A stretch of DNA of 64,000 nt from Stenotrophomonas rhizophila (GCF_003651185.1 NZ_RCDC01000004.1:268541-332540); one strand, 5' to 3'. Positions 28,655-36,205 are shown, counted from the first letter of the stretch. Translations and numbers: made by a program. The notes: a model not told the origin generated them from the sequence alone.

Positions 28655-29320
28655 ATGGAGTTGATTCGGTCGCTGACCATGTCCGGCGCAAGCGGCGAGC
28701 CGGTGTTGATAGTGCTTCCGAGCACTGAGATTGCGATCAATGAAGCAGTGCAGTACGCCCAAATCCATGAGATGGCTATCATTGGCGAGGCGCGGCTGGT
28801 GCCCTCAGCCATGCGCCCTGCAACGTATTTTGCTAGCTGCAGTGAGGCACGCAACGCTGGGCGGCGGCCGGCCAGCGCATTCCTCTTCACCGATCAGTTC
28901 GTCGATGCGCCTGAGAGCAGCCTTCTGGTAGGTGCCGGTGACCGCACTGAGTATCTAGGCACCACCGAGCTGATCGCTCTTGGCAGCTACGGTCTCCAGC
29001 TGCAGATCTGGACCGAGCAGGGCTTTCGCCTGATCGCTGGAGATGCTGCCACTTCGTTTGACGGCGTGGTACTCGCGCTGCAAGCGTATTACATCGCTTG
29101 CGACAGACTCGGTACCGCATGGCTTGTGCGCACACGACAGGAGCGGCGACGGCCAGAGGTGCGTCGGGCTAATGCTGTGCGTCGTATCCGCGGATACGAA
29201 TCTTCGCTGATGCAGGAACTCGGTGGCGCGCCCATGTCCAACGCTGCTCATGGCCTTCTGCAGCGCTTGGGAGTATTGCGAACTGAGCTGTTGCGCTCGA
29301 GCAAGGAGATGGGCCCATGA
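28655..29320 (+). CDS. Unrecognised protein of the peptide cassette
   Basis: 221 residues, soluble, starting at ATG 28655 behind AAGGAG. The order and spacing of RPASAFLFTDQFVD, SSLLVGAGDRTEYLGTTELIALGSYG and LQIWTEQGFRLI loosely resemble the second half of LpxL/HtrB-like acyltransferases (a PDQF.. segment followed by a LG...A.LA.R.G pattern). It has no catalytic HxxxxD/E motif. It overlaps the next gene by four bases and is probably its partner. Function unknown; the acyltransferase resemblance is an impression to be tested by structure prediction. Confidence 0.6.
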   Translation: MELIRSLTMSGASGEPVLIVLPSTEIAINEAVQYAQIHEMAIIGEARLVPSAMRPATYFASCSEARNAGRRPASAFLFTDQFVDAPESSLLVGAGDRTEYLGTTELIALGSYGLQLQIWTEQGFRLIAGDAATSFDGVVLALQAYYIACDRLGTAWLVRTRQERRRPEVRRANAVRRIRGYESSLMQELGGAPMSNAAHGLLQRLGVLRTELLRSSKEMGP

Positions 29321-30315
29321 CCCCCACTCTCGCACGCATCCTGGCGCGCGCAACGCGCTGTCTTCGTTGGACAGACCGCAGATTGATCTGGGTCGAGTCC
29401 CTCTTGGAAAGCCGACTGGGCGATATTGAGATTGATAGACTCCGACAGGCGTGCAAAGAGTCCGGCGAGAACCTGGGGCGCTTCTATCACTGGAAAGTCG
29501 AGCAACTCGCATTGATCAGCTGTATGCGCGGCCTGAGTCGAGATGAATTCCTCAGACTGGTGTCCGCTGCAGACTGCAGCGATTACAGGCCACTTGACGA
29601 TTCGCTGGCAGATGACGGACGCGGATTGGTGCTCGCAATCCCACATCATGGTCACTTCGTGCTCTCCATCATTGCCGCTGCGGAACGGCTTCGACAGAAC
29701 CGCAGGGTCAGCATCTTCTACGAATCCCCTGCGGCTCAGAGCAGCAACGCCATTTTTGATGCCGCACACGGCTGTTTGTTTGGAGAGGGGGGGGCGGTAT
29801 CCATCATTCACAACACACGCGCAGGATTAATCCAGGCAATTCGAGAGCTGCGGGCCGGACAGGTGGTGATCATCATGCCTGACGTCTACAGAAACCAGGA
29901 AGAGACGTGGCAGATTCCGTTTTGCGGGGGACACCGCAATGCAATGTTGGGCACTGCTGTCCTGTCCCGCCGTACCGGAGCAAAGGTCGTTCCGATGGTG
30001 TCGAGAGTCGGGGCGTCACTGTTTGACTTCGCGACCCAATTTGGCACGCTTCCGATGCCAGTGGATCCTCCGTCGGATCCCGTCACCGAGGTTTATTCGG
30101 ACTACACCGTAACGGCAGCGATCTTTGCGTCAATGGAAATGGCGATGCTAGACCAGCTCTACGCATGGCAGTACACGCGGGGCCATCGTCGTGGGGTACA
30201 TCAGCAGCATGGATCCAGCCCGAACCTGACCGAGCTTCTGGCACTTGGCGAACTGATGCTTCACGACCCCAGGCTCCAGCCGAGTCCCACTGCTGCCTTT
30301 TCACTCACCACTTGA
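29317..30315 (+). CDS. LpxL/HtrB-like acyltransferase, atypical active site
   Basis: 332 residues, related to lysophospholipid and lipid A acyltransferases. QVVIIMPDVYRN...WQIPFCGGHRNAMLGTAVLSRRTGAKVVPMV matches their conserved second half. The first motif, normally HxxxxD/E, reads IPHHGHFVLSI and has no acidic residue five positions after any histidine. No N-terminal membrane anchor is visible, unlike true LpxL. It overlaps the preceding gene by four bases. In this setting it may acylate a peptide or bind acyl carriers instead of building lipid A; that is inference. Confidence 0.7.
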   Translation: MTPTLARILARATRCLRWTDRRLIWVESLLESRLGDIEIDRLRQACKESGENLGRFYHWKVEQLALISCMRGLSRDEFLRLVSAADCSDYRPLDDSLADDGRGLVLAIPHHGHFVLSIIAAAERLRQNRRVSIFYESPAAQSSNAIFDAAHGCLFGEGGAVSIIHNTRAGLIQAIRELRAGQVVIIMPDVYRNQEETWQIPFCGGHRNAMLGTAVLSRRTGAKVVPMVSRVGASLFDFATQFGTLPMPVDPPSDPVTEVYSDYTVTAAIFASMEMAMLDQLYAWQYTRGHRRGVHQQHGSSPNLTELLALGELMLHDPRLQPSPTAAFSLTT

Positions 30316-30517
30316 CGGCGAACACGGGCGATCAGGAAAGTGTCCGCAATTCGGCCGGAGGGGCCTTGCACGCGCTCACGGTTTCGAAGATAGGGATCGA
30401 TATCAGCCTTTCAGAGCATGGGTCAGTTTTCGTGATGCTCACGGTGGACAGATCAGAGGGTAGAAATTGGCTTCCTGCCGCTATGTGCTTTACCGGCTTC
30501 ATGGAGTAGGGCGGCTG

Positions 30518-31213
30518 ATGACGCGCGACGTGGCGCTGCAGTGGACGGTGATTGAGCGGGGCACATCAGCCGCCGTCGCCGTTCTGGCTACATTCCTTCT
30601 GCTGTTGCTGATTTATAAGCTCTCTCCATTTCCCGCTCTGGCAGAGTCGCCGAGTCGAATGTCAGTTCGCCTGATGCCGCGGCCGCTCCAGGTGCCGGAG
30701 GCTATACCGGCACCCAGCCCCCGTGGAGTCGCCCATCCACGGTCGACGCGCCCGGCGACAGCGCAGCCCTCTGCCAAGGCAAAGCCCAAGGGAGCGGCCC
30801 CCGACACGCTCAGAGGCCGCCCTGAAGCGCATTCTTCGCCAGAGGTGACCTTGGCGAGTCCCTCGGCCAACTCAGGTGTCGTCGGCAGCAGCATCAGCCC
30901 AGCTGGGCCGGACACATGGAGTAGTCTCCCGTCGAAAGGAGCGCACGTTTCATTTCAACGCGATTTTTTGCGGAGAGACGCTCCAACATTGAAGGAGCTG
31001 CCTGCGGGGCGTTTCCGGATGAAACGAGAGATTACGCCTCAAGACATCGTAAAAGGTGCATCCCAAGTGCTGGGATTCTGGCCGCCAGGCTATACCGATG
31101 ACCCGTGCGGGGGCATACGTCGATCAGTACAGCAGTTGTATATGGCGACCACACCCAGAGAAAAGACGCAGCTCGCAGACGCGGTGCGTTTGCGACAGAT
31201 GTACTGCCAGTAG
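30518..31213 (+). CDS. Membrane-anchored protein with Pro-rich linker
   Basis: 231 residues. One membrane segment (about 17-35, AAVAVLATFLLLLLIY) is followed by a Pro/Ala/Ser-rich stretch (about 55-150) and a small C-terminal domain with two cysteines (DDPCGGIRRSVQQLYMATT ... RQMYC). The build resembles TonB-like or cell-envelope linker proteins, but no TonB C-domain is visible. ATG 30518 follows GGAGTAGGGCGG. It lies 202 bp after the acyltransferase gene, with no gene between, and may be a separate unit. Confidence 0.55.
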   Translation: MTRDVALQWTVIERGTSAAVAVLATFLLLLLIYKLSPFPALAESPSRMSVRLMPRPLQVPEAIPAPSPRGVAHPRSTRPATAQPSAKAKPKGAAPDTLRGRPEAHSSPEVTLASPSANSGVVGSSISPAGPDTWSSLPSKGAHVSFQRDFLRRDAPTLKELPAGRFRMKREITPQDIVKGASQVLGFWPPGYTDDPCGGIRRSVQQLYMATTPREKTQLADAVRLRQMYCQ

Positions 31214-31542
31214 CTTTTTGCTCTATAGCGCTGGCACATGGCACACGCATCCCGCAGCGGTTGCTCGATGGCGTTAGTTTTCCCAATTTTTTTCACCAGA
31301 TTAGGCCAATAAAATCAGTTGGTTGGCGGAACTATGCATCGCGCGTACGACATCAGTGGCTGTCGTATCAGGCCGCGTCGGGGACTGGCGTCAGAGGCGT
31401 AGTCTTCAGCCAATACAGGGAGCCTGACCGGTGCCAAGCTGCCAAGGATTACCGGGATGCCGTGTATCGTGCCGGTGGCCGCAGACGTTCGTTTGAGCTT
31501 AGTCGGCAGCTGGACGATAAGGGCTATGCCGCCTGCAAGTGA
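31214..31542 (+). pseudogene. Possible gene remnant left of the prophage
   Basis: The last 50 codons of the frame ending at 31542 look like real protein (QYREPDRCQAAKDY ... FELSRQLDDKGYAACK). The 5' part does not, and no good start or ribosome binding site is present. It may be the 3' end of a small gene cut by an insertion. The sequence from 31214 to about 31390 holds nothing else I can support. Confidence 0.3.
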
Positions 31543-31739
31543 CGGGGTGTAGGGGCGATGCCCCTACGGAGGTCAACAACTACGACCTTGACCATCTGGC
31601 GCAAGGCCCCAGCCTCGGCCTTGCGCCGGGACGCAAACCCGGCAACACGTTCCGGCGTCATCCGGTCGCCGTCAGGACTGAGTAGGTAGTTGCCTCTGAC
31701 GCTCCAGCCCGCGAAGGGGCCGGTCAGGTCCTGGCACAT
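31524..31739 (-). CDS. DUF3653-type phage protein, copy 1 (altered 3' end)
   Basis: 71 residues beginning MCQDLTGPFAGWSVRGNYLLSPDG and sharing MVKVVVVDL with the copy at 37793. The middle lacks about nine residues (WRDQMELR region) relative to that copy. The 3' end after VVVVDL is replaced by codons from the GTAG palindrome. It lies outside the left prophage boundary, so it is probably the right end of an earlier related inovirus. DUF3653 proteins occur in Xanthomonas/Stenotrophomonas filamentous phages; their function is unknown to me. Confidence 0.6.
   Translation of the reverse strand: MCQDLTGPFAGWSVRGNYLLSPDGDRMTPERVAGFASRRKAEAGALRQMVKVVVVDLRRGIAPTPRHLQAA
31549..31567. repeat. GTAG-type palindrome, copy 1
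   Basis: GTAGGGGC-GAT-GCCCCTAC, a perfect 8-bp stem. The same palindrome recurs at 37764-37782 and 38639-38657, and in all three it is next to a DUF3653 gene end. Palindromes that begin GTAG are typical of Stenotrophomonas REP elements. Here the neighbouring DUF3653 gene reads through it. Confidence 0.75.
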
Positions 31740-31799
31740 GCATCAATGCTCGCAGGAGCCTCAGCAGGCCTAACTGGTACCTCACCGCTGCTGCCATCT

Positions 31800-31827
31800 G
31801 CGTTACATAATATACATTCCGGCCTTA
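31800..31827 (-). other. Left prophage junction (attL), half-conserved dif
   Basis: The six-base centre TATACA (31811-31816) and eight of eleven positions of the XerD-side arm (31800-31810) match the dif site at 38146. The XerC-side arm has diverged, as is usual for the phage-borne side. The last codons and stop of the repressor gene (…MYIM) lie in this sequence. Confidence 0.7.
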
Positions 31828-32159
31828 GCCGAACCCGTCGAAGCCGTTGCGGCAGTAGGGGCTGCGGCCATTCCAGCAGAGATCGTTACGACCATCGCCG
31901 TTGCAGCCAGCTTTCGCCATAGAGCCTTGACTCGCGGGGTGGGGGCCGTCTCAATCTCATGGTCTGCGACTGCCTTTCGCACGTCCCATCCCAAAGCCTG
32001 AGCGCAGCCAATCACCGCGTCCACGTCCATCGTCCTGATGCCGGTGCAGTAATTGTTGAACCTCTGAACGCTCAGCCCTGCACGCCGGGCCAGCGCTGCC
32101 TGTGACTCAGCCGGGAAGGCCTGCCGCAGCCCTTCGATCAATTTTTCTTGGGTCGTCAT
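31803..32159 (-). CDS. Prophage repressor, Cro/CI-type HTH
   Basis: 118 residues from ATG 32159. Residues 5-60 form a helix-turn-helix (AALARRAGLSVQRFNNYCTGIRTM) of the Cro/CI type, and the C-terminus is hydrophobic (TAMVVTISAGMAA). It is transcribed leftward, against the phage genes, and is preceded by three ATCCACGC elements around an opposing promoter, so it probably represses phage replication genes and itself. Its final codons are supplied by the attachment site, so the gene stays intact in the integrated and free forms. An earlier in-frame ATG at 32183 would start inside an operator element and is not favoured. Confidence 0.8.
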   Translation of the reverse strand: MTTQEKLIEGLRQAFPAESQAALARRAGLSVQRFNNYCTGIRTMDVDAVIGCAQALGWDVRKAVADHEIETAPTPRVKALWRKLAATAMVVTISAGMAAAPTAATASTGSAKAGMYIM

Positions 32160-32225
32160 ATCCACGCCTGTTGACATTTGCATCCACGCCCGTTTATACA
32201 GTGCTCCGTATCCACGCGTGTGGAT
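32160..32225. promoter_or_regulatory. Operator repeats and rightward phage promoter
   Basis: ATCCACGC occurs at 32160-32167, 32182-32189 and 32210-32217. The last is part of the palindrome ATCCAC-GCGT-GTGGAT (32210-32225). A rightward promoter TTGACA (32171-32176), 18 bp, TATACA (32195-32200) has the middle repeat in its spacer, so a bound repressor would block it. Transcription would start near 32207. Confidence 0.7.
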
Positions 32226-32291
32226 GCACCCCGTCCCGGCTCCCCTAGGCCGTGGCGGGGGTTCTAGGGGTTAGGGGAGGGGGTAGGGCGC

Positions 32292-32396
32292 ATGAGTCCT
32301 TTCGTGTTCTTGGTACCGGTCCTGATCCTTGCTGCGATCAAGGGCCTTCTCGCATACGTGCGCTATCGCCGCGACCGGGGGAGATTCTTCCAGTGA
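32292..32396 (+). CDS. 34-residue phage membrane protein
   Basis: Starts ATG 32292 and encodes one hydrophobic segment (FVFLVPVLILAAIKG) followed by a basic tail (RYRRDRGRF). It is the first gene behind the rightward promoter, and its TGA overlaps the GTG of the next gene. Small membrane proteins at this place are common in inoviruses; no function is assigned. Confidence 0.55.
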   Translation: MSPFVFLVPVLILAAIKGLLAYVRYRRDRGRFFQ

Positions 32397-32563
32397 CCGC
32401 CGTTCTGATGATCGTCTCTCTGATCGGCGCGAGCCTGTCCATCGCCTTCGGCGTTGTCCGCATCGGCACCTGGCTGATCGACCGCCGCGAGCACGACGGC
32501 ACCCGCGTTATCCGCGAAGCCGCCATCGCAGCCCAGGCATCGGCCGAGGTGCGCCGTGGTTAA
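32393..32563 (+). CDS. 56-residue phage membrane protein
   Basis: GTG start overlapping the previous stop. One membrane segment (LMIVSLIGASLSIAFGVV) is followed by a charged helical tail (IDRREHDGTRVIREAAIAAQ). The stop overlaps the GTG of the methyltransferase-like gene by eight bases, so the three are translated together. Function unknown. Confidence 0.55.
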   Translation: MTAVLMIVSLIGASLSIAFGVVRIGTWLIDRREHDGTRVIREAAIAAQASAEVRRG

Positions 32564-33161
32564 GCCACTTCGCGTTCTCATCGCCTGCGAATATTCCGGC
32601 CGCGTCCGCGATGCCATGCGACTGCGCGGTCACGACGCAATGTCCTGTGATCTTCTCCCCAGTGAGGTGCCCGGTCCGCACTACCAGGGTGATGTGCGTG
32701 ATGTGCTGTATGACGGCTGGGACATGCTGATTGCCCATCCACCGTGCACGCATCTAGCTGTCTCGGGCGCTCGGTGGTTCAAGGAAAAACAGAGGGAGCA
32801 GGCAGAAGCGCTCGATTTCGTGCGCCTGCTCCTCAATGCGCCGGTTTCGCGTATCGCCCTGGAGCAGCCCATTTCCATCGTGGCAAGCCGAATCGCTCCC
32901 ACCTCCCAAGTGATTCATCCTTGGCAGTTCGGCCATGGCGAGCGAAAGACGACCTGCCTTTGGCTGGTCAACCTGCCTCACTTGGTCCCGACCAATGTTG
33001 TCTCTGGTCGAGAAGAGCGTGTCCATCGCATGGCGCCAGGTCCGGATCGCTGGAAGGAGCGCTCCAGGACGTTCGAGGGCATTGCCGAGGCAATGGCAGA
33101 TCAGTGGGGTGATGTCGCACAGCTTCCTTTGATGCTTCCCCTGGTGGTGGCCAATGGCTGA
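32556..33161 (+). CDS. DNA (cytosine) methyltransferase-like phage protein
   Basis: 201 residues from GTG 32556. VLIACEYSGRVRDAMRLRGHDAMSCDLLPSE is a Rossmann start like that of cytosine methyltransferases, and DMLIAHPPCTHL stands where C5 methyltransferases have their catalytic PC motif. ALEQPISIV and GERKTTCLWL are shared with a phage family commonly annotated as DNA cytosine methyltransferase. No target-recognition domain is present, so DNA methylation is uncertain. It overlaps the upstream small gene and the Rep gene. It may protect phage DNA from host restriction. Confidence 0.65.
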   Translation: MVKPLRVLIACEYSGRVRDAMRLRGHDAMSCDLLPSEVPGPHYQGDVRDVLYDGWDMLIAHPPCTHLAVSGARWFKEKQREQAEALDFVRLLLNAPVSRIALEQPISIVASRIAPTSQVIHPWQFGHGERKTTCLWLVNLPHLVPTNVVSGREERVHRMAPGPDRWKERSRTFEGIAEAMADQWGDVAQLPLMLPLVVANG

Positions 33162-34203
33162 CTCCGCACGTCTCATGCTCGCGTGCATGCCATCGAACGA
33201 GGGCTTTTCCCCGGTATCGACCGGTCAAAAGGGGCAGGGAGGGGCGGAGGTTGGCCCGGGGAGTAACACGGGCCAAAAGGGTCAGCAAACCGCGATTATC
33301 GACTACCTGACCCTTGTGATGCCCCAATCCGTTGTTGACGATTTTCGCTGTAGCAACATCGAGCTTCTGTTGTACAAGCTGTTCGGTTTTCGTGGCGAAG
33401 TCGTTGCAGGCGCTCTCCGGGACAAGAACTGGAACTTCTACGCCCTGTCAGCGTTTCTCATTGACCGCGACGGAGAGCTTGTTGGTCGCATCGGGGTCAG
33501 CGGCAACAAGGAAACCATCTGCGTCAGCCTGACTGGCGCAGGCTGCAAGTGGGTTAAGAACTGGGGCCACGTCCACAAGCAAGCCACTATGCTTCGCGCG
33601 CGAATCAGCCGCGTGGACTGTGCCCATGACGATTACGAAGGCACTCGGTTGGACGTGCATGCTCTGCGAGAGCGCGCCGCTGCTGGTGACTTCTGCGAGG
33701 GCGGTTGCCCGCCTAGGCACCGCTTCATGTCCGATGAGGGCCACGGCACCGGCTCAACGCTCTATGTCGGCGGCAAAGGCCACAAAGAGCTATGTGTCTA
33801 CGAGAAAGGCAAACAGCTTGGCCTTGCATCGTCGCCGTGGGTGCGCGCTGAAGTTCGCCTGTATGGCAAACATGTTGAAGTTCCCCTGGACACCTTGCTT
33901 GACCCCGGCGCGTATCTGCGCGGTGCATACAGCGTGATGAGTGAACTGATCGAAGGCGTGTGCACCCGCCTCAAAACGATTCGCAAGCAAGTCGAAGTAT
34001 CTGCCGAGGCGATGGTGCTCTGGATGGAGCGTCAGGTCGGTCCGGCACTCAATGTCCTGCGCGGTGCGTTCGGCCATTCGTGGTCTGACGTATGCGAGGC
34101 CCGCATCCTCCGAGACGGTCACCCCGGAAGGTTTCGCGGTATTGCCAAGGGTGACGCCCTACACAAATTAGTGAGAGAAGAACTATGCCCATCTGCCGCG
34201 TAA
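33154..34203 (+). CDS. Inovirus replication initiation protein (pII-like)
   Basis: 349 residues. The segments ARISRVDCAHDDYEG, GSTLYVGGKGHKELCVYEKGKQ and SPWVRAEVRLYGK are typical of the Rep_trans replication initiation factors of Xanthomonas filamentous phages, which nick the phage origin for rolling-circle replication. Tyr within LCVYEKGKQ or RLYGK could be catalytic. The start overlaps the methyltransferase-like gene and the end overlaps the ssDNA-binding gene by 19 bases. The first 45 residues (low complexity, Gly/Ser/Lys-rich) are probably not part of the fold, so a later start is possible. Confidence 0.85.
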   Translation: MADSARLMLACMPSNEGFSPVSTGQKGQGGAEVGPGSNTGQKGQQTAIIDYLTLVMPQSVVDDFRCSNIELLLYKLFGFRGEVVAGALRDKNWNFYALSAFLIDRDGELVGRIGVSGNKETICVSLTGAGCKWVKNWGHVHKQATMLRARISRVDCAHDDYEGTRLDVHALRERAAAGDFCEGGCPPRHRFMSDEGHGTGSTLYVGGKGHKELCVYEKGKQLGLASSPWVRAEVRLYGKHVEVPLDTLLDPGAYLRGAYSVMSELIEGVCTRLKTIRKQVEVSAEAMVLWMERQVGPALNVLRGAFGHSWSDVCEARILRDGHPGRFRGIAKGDALHKLVREELCPSAA

Positions 34204-34463
34204 AGTCCGCTGCCGTCGAAGAGCAGCACAACCAGAAAACCCAGACCATCATGCGTTCGCAGATGGCTGGCCTCGACCTGGGCAACGGTTATGAACTGCC
34301 GTTCCGTGTGGGCCTCGGCCAGCGCCCGGCGTACCCGGTGGGTGAGTACGACATCGATCCCAAGTCCTTCGCGCTGGGCCAGTACGGCGACCTGACGCTC
34401 AAGCGCTACGTCGACCTCGTGCCGCTCGGTGCGAAGGCCGCTCCGCCTCCGGTCAAGGCCTAA
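34185..34463 (+). CDS. Phage single-stranded DNA-binding protein (pV-like)
   Basis: 92 residues, placed between Rep and the coat genes, where inoviruses encode the protein that coats viral single strands. It has an OB-like beta-rich body (GYELPFRVGLGQRPAYPVGEYDI ... LTLKRYVDLVPL) and a Pro/Lys-rich tail. The assignment rests on position and size and on the QYGDLTLKRYVDL style seen in this phage group. Confidence 0.7.
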   Translation: MPICRVKSAAVEEQHNQKTQTIMRSQMAGLDLGNGYELPFRVGLGQRPAYPVGEYDIDPKSFALGQYGDLTLKRYVDLVPLGAKAAPPPVKA

Positions 34464-34466
34464 GCC

Positions 34467-34658
34467 ATGGCGCGGTACGTCTACGAGTGCTTGCAGATGG
34501 ATCAGCAGACCGGCACCTGCACGCAAGCCGCATTCGTGCCGCGCACCGATATTCCTGACCTGACACCTGCCCAGGTCACCGGAATGTTGTCCCTTGTCCT
34601 CACTGCTTTCGCACTGGCATGGGCCTACAGACAACTTGGCAGGACCATTCGTTCGTAA
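34467..34658 (+). CDS. Small phage membrane protein (minor coat candidate)
   Basis: 63 residues. An N-terminal segment with two cysteines (YECLQMDQQTGTCTQ) precedes one membrane helix (MLSLVLTAFALAWAYRQLG). It lies three bases after the ssDNA-binding gene and just before the major coat gene, the usual place of a pVII/pIX-type or assembly protein. Confidence 0.6.
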   Translation: MARYVYECLQMDQQTGTCTQAAFVPRTDIPDLTPAQVTGMLSLVLTAFALAWAYRQLGRTIRS

Positions 34659-34672
34659 CAGGAGAGAGAACC

Positions 34673-34807
34673 ATGTTGGATGCAACCGAAGCCCTCGTCA
34701 TCCTCGCCAGTCTGGTCGGCGTCGTGGGCGCCATCGGTGCGGCAAAGCTCGCACCGGCCGCTATCTCGGTCGGCTTCAAGTGGCTGAAGGCTGCCATCTT
34801 CGGCTAA
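34673..34807 (+). CDS. Major coat protein (pVIII-like)
   Basis: 44 residues behind GGAGAGAGAACC. It has an acidic start (MLDATEAL), a long hydrophobic helix (VILASLVGVVGAIGAA) and a basic amphipathic end (FKWLKAAIFG), the three-part layout of filamentous coat proteins. There is no cleavable signal peptide, as known for Xanthomonas filamentous phages. A strong terminator follows 15 bases later, which would give the abundant coat transcript. Confidence 0.85.
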   Translation: MLDATEALVILASLVGVVGAIGAAKLAPAAISVGFKWLKAAIFG

Positions 34808-34822
34808 CCGAAGTAGCAACAC

Positions 34823-34849
34823 GGGGTCGGGCAATCCGACCCCTTTTTT
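34823..34849 (+). terminator. Strong intrinsic terminator after the coat gene
   Basis: GGGGTCGG (34823-34830) pairs with CCGACCCC (34836-34843) and is followed by six T. It separates the replication/coat transcript from the adsorption and assembly genes, as in M13-like phages. Confidence 0.9.
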
Positions 34850-34863
34850 ATGGGGAAATCGTG

Positions 34864-34926
34864 ATGCTTGGCATGTTCCTTTTGTGGGTCGGCACGCTGG
34901 CCTTCTACATCATGTTCGGGGACTGA
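34864..34926 (+). CDS. 20-residue hydrophobic phage protein
   Basis: MLGMFLLWVGTLAFYIMFGD from ATG 34864, behind GGGGAAA. It is almost entirely one membrane helix. Its TGA shares a base with the ATG of the adsorption gene. Size and place fit a pIX-type minor coat protein. Confidence 0.55.
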   Translation: MLGMFLLWVGTLAFYIMFGD

Positions 34927-35921
34927 TGATGGCTATCCGCTTCGTCATGGCAGCGCTTCTTGTGGCGCTCTATTGGGGCGCTCCACAGGCTGCACACGCG
35001 GCATACGGCCAGTGCGGAACCAACGCTACATGGAGCGAGGCACAAATCCCTGCATCCTGTGATGCGGGCATTGCTTACAGTGAGTGCAATGCTGCGGAGA
35101 CGGACGCTGCCGCCGCGATTCAGTTGCGCTACCCGACGCGAACGGTTGAAAAATACGGGTGCCCTCAGATTGGCAATCCGGGTTACAGGCGTTGCTACGT
35201 GAGAATCGCGGGTCTGACTGACAACGAGTGCGGCAAGTTCTATGGTCGAGGTCAGTGCTCAGCACGCCCTGAGGAGATGGGTTGGAAGGGGAGCGGTGCG
35301 ACCGGCACTGGATCCGTCTGTCACAACGGCTGTGCATACGAGGGTTCTGTTTACGCGGGCTCACCCACTGGCCGCCTATTCGCAGCTAACGGTCAACTCT
35401 GCAAGAACAGCGATCTTCCCGCTCCTGAAACGCCCGATCCCGGTGATGGAGATGGTGGGGGCAGCGGTGAAATTCCGGGCGATGGCGGCGGTGGTGGCGA
35501 CGGTGGGGGTGATGGCTCCGGTCCTGGTAATGGCGGCGGGGATGGCGGTGGTGGAAACGGCGACGGGGATGGTGGCGAGGGTGGTGGCGACGGCGACGGC
35601 GACGGTGATGGCGACGGAGACGGCAACGGAGAACCGGGCGGCGAACAGCCCAACGTGCCTTCTCCAGAGTACGAAGGAGACATTCCGTTTCCGTGGCTGG
35701 ATGGCCAGATGCCAAGCACGCCTGAAGGCCAATGGAGCAGCGGGCTCGGAAACGGATCGTGTCCGGCATCGAAGATTGTGGACGTCTCGCTTGGCGGGTT
35801 CGGCCAGTCGGTCGAGTTCTCTTTCAAGCCCTTATGTGATTTCGCTACGTTGATTCGCGGCCTCGTGCTGGCGTGCTCTTCCATCGTGGCCGCCTACATC
35901 ATTGCTGGAGTGCGCAAGTAA
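34926..35921 (+). CDS. Adsorption protein (pIII-like)
   Basis: 331 residues. A signal peptide ends AHAA. A Cys-rich N-terminal domain (about 22-160, many paired cysteines) is followed by a Gly/Asp/Ser-rich flexible linker (about 170-238), a second domain, and a C-terminal membrane anchor (LIRGLVLACSSIVAAYIIAGV). This is the tip protein which binds the host pilus or receptor. The linker is built of repeated GDG and GGG codons, so its length can change by slippage. The stop overlaps the next ATG. Confidence 0.85.
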   Translation: MMAIRFVMAALLVALYWGAPQAAHAAYGQCGTNATWSEAQIPASCDAGIAYSECNAAETDAAAAIQLRYPTRTVEKYGCPQIGNPGYRRCYVRIAGLTDNECGKFYGRGQCSARPEEMGWKGSGATGTGSVCHNGCAYEGSVYAGSPTGRLFAANGQLCKNSDLPAPETPDPGDGDGGGSGEIPGDGGGGGDGGGDGSGPGNGGGDGGGGNGDGDGGEGGGDGDGDGDGDGDGNGEPGGEQPNVPSPEYEGDIPFPWLDGQMPSTPEGQWSSGLGNGSCPASKIVDVSLGGFGQSVEFSFKPLCDFATLIRGLVLACSSIVAAYIIAGVRK

Positions 35922-36205
35922 TGCCTTGGCTCGCATCATTCCTCGTGTCGCTGGTGGGCAACTCACTGGCCCGTGTTCTGACTGGTGCAGGCCTAGGCTT
36001 GGCAACAGGTGCTGCACTGCTGCCACTTGTCCGCATCGCACTGAACAAAATCCCTCAGTACTTTGGCGGCATCTCGGCCGATCTGGCAAACGTCATGCTC
36101 ATGTCGGGCGTAGGCGAGGGGATCACTATCATTGGCTCTGCCATCGTCACCAAAGTTGTGATCGACGCTGGCAAGGTTGCCGTTCAGAGGGCAGCTTCGA
36201 AATGA
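35921..36205 (+). CDS. Minor coat/assembly protein (pVI-like, DUF2523 type)
   Basis: 94 residues with two or three hydrophobic segments (LASFLVSLVGNSLARVLTGAGLGLATGAALL and GEGITIIGSAIVTKVVI). It lies between the adsorption and Zot genes, where inoviruses encode pVI. Both ends overlap neighbouring genes by one to four bases. Confidence 0.75.
   Translation: MPWLASFLVSLVGNSLARVLTGAGLGLATGAALLPLVRIALNKIPQYFGGISADLANVMLMSGVGEGITIIGSAIVTKVVIDAGKVAVQRAASK

Noticed and set aside
28208..28768. 186-codon minus-strand frame over the peptide gene
   Set aside because: Lacks a ribosome binding site and protein-like sequence; the plus-strand genes have good starts, hairpin and coupling.
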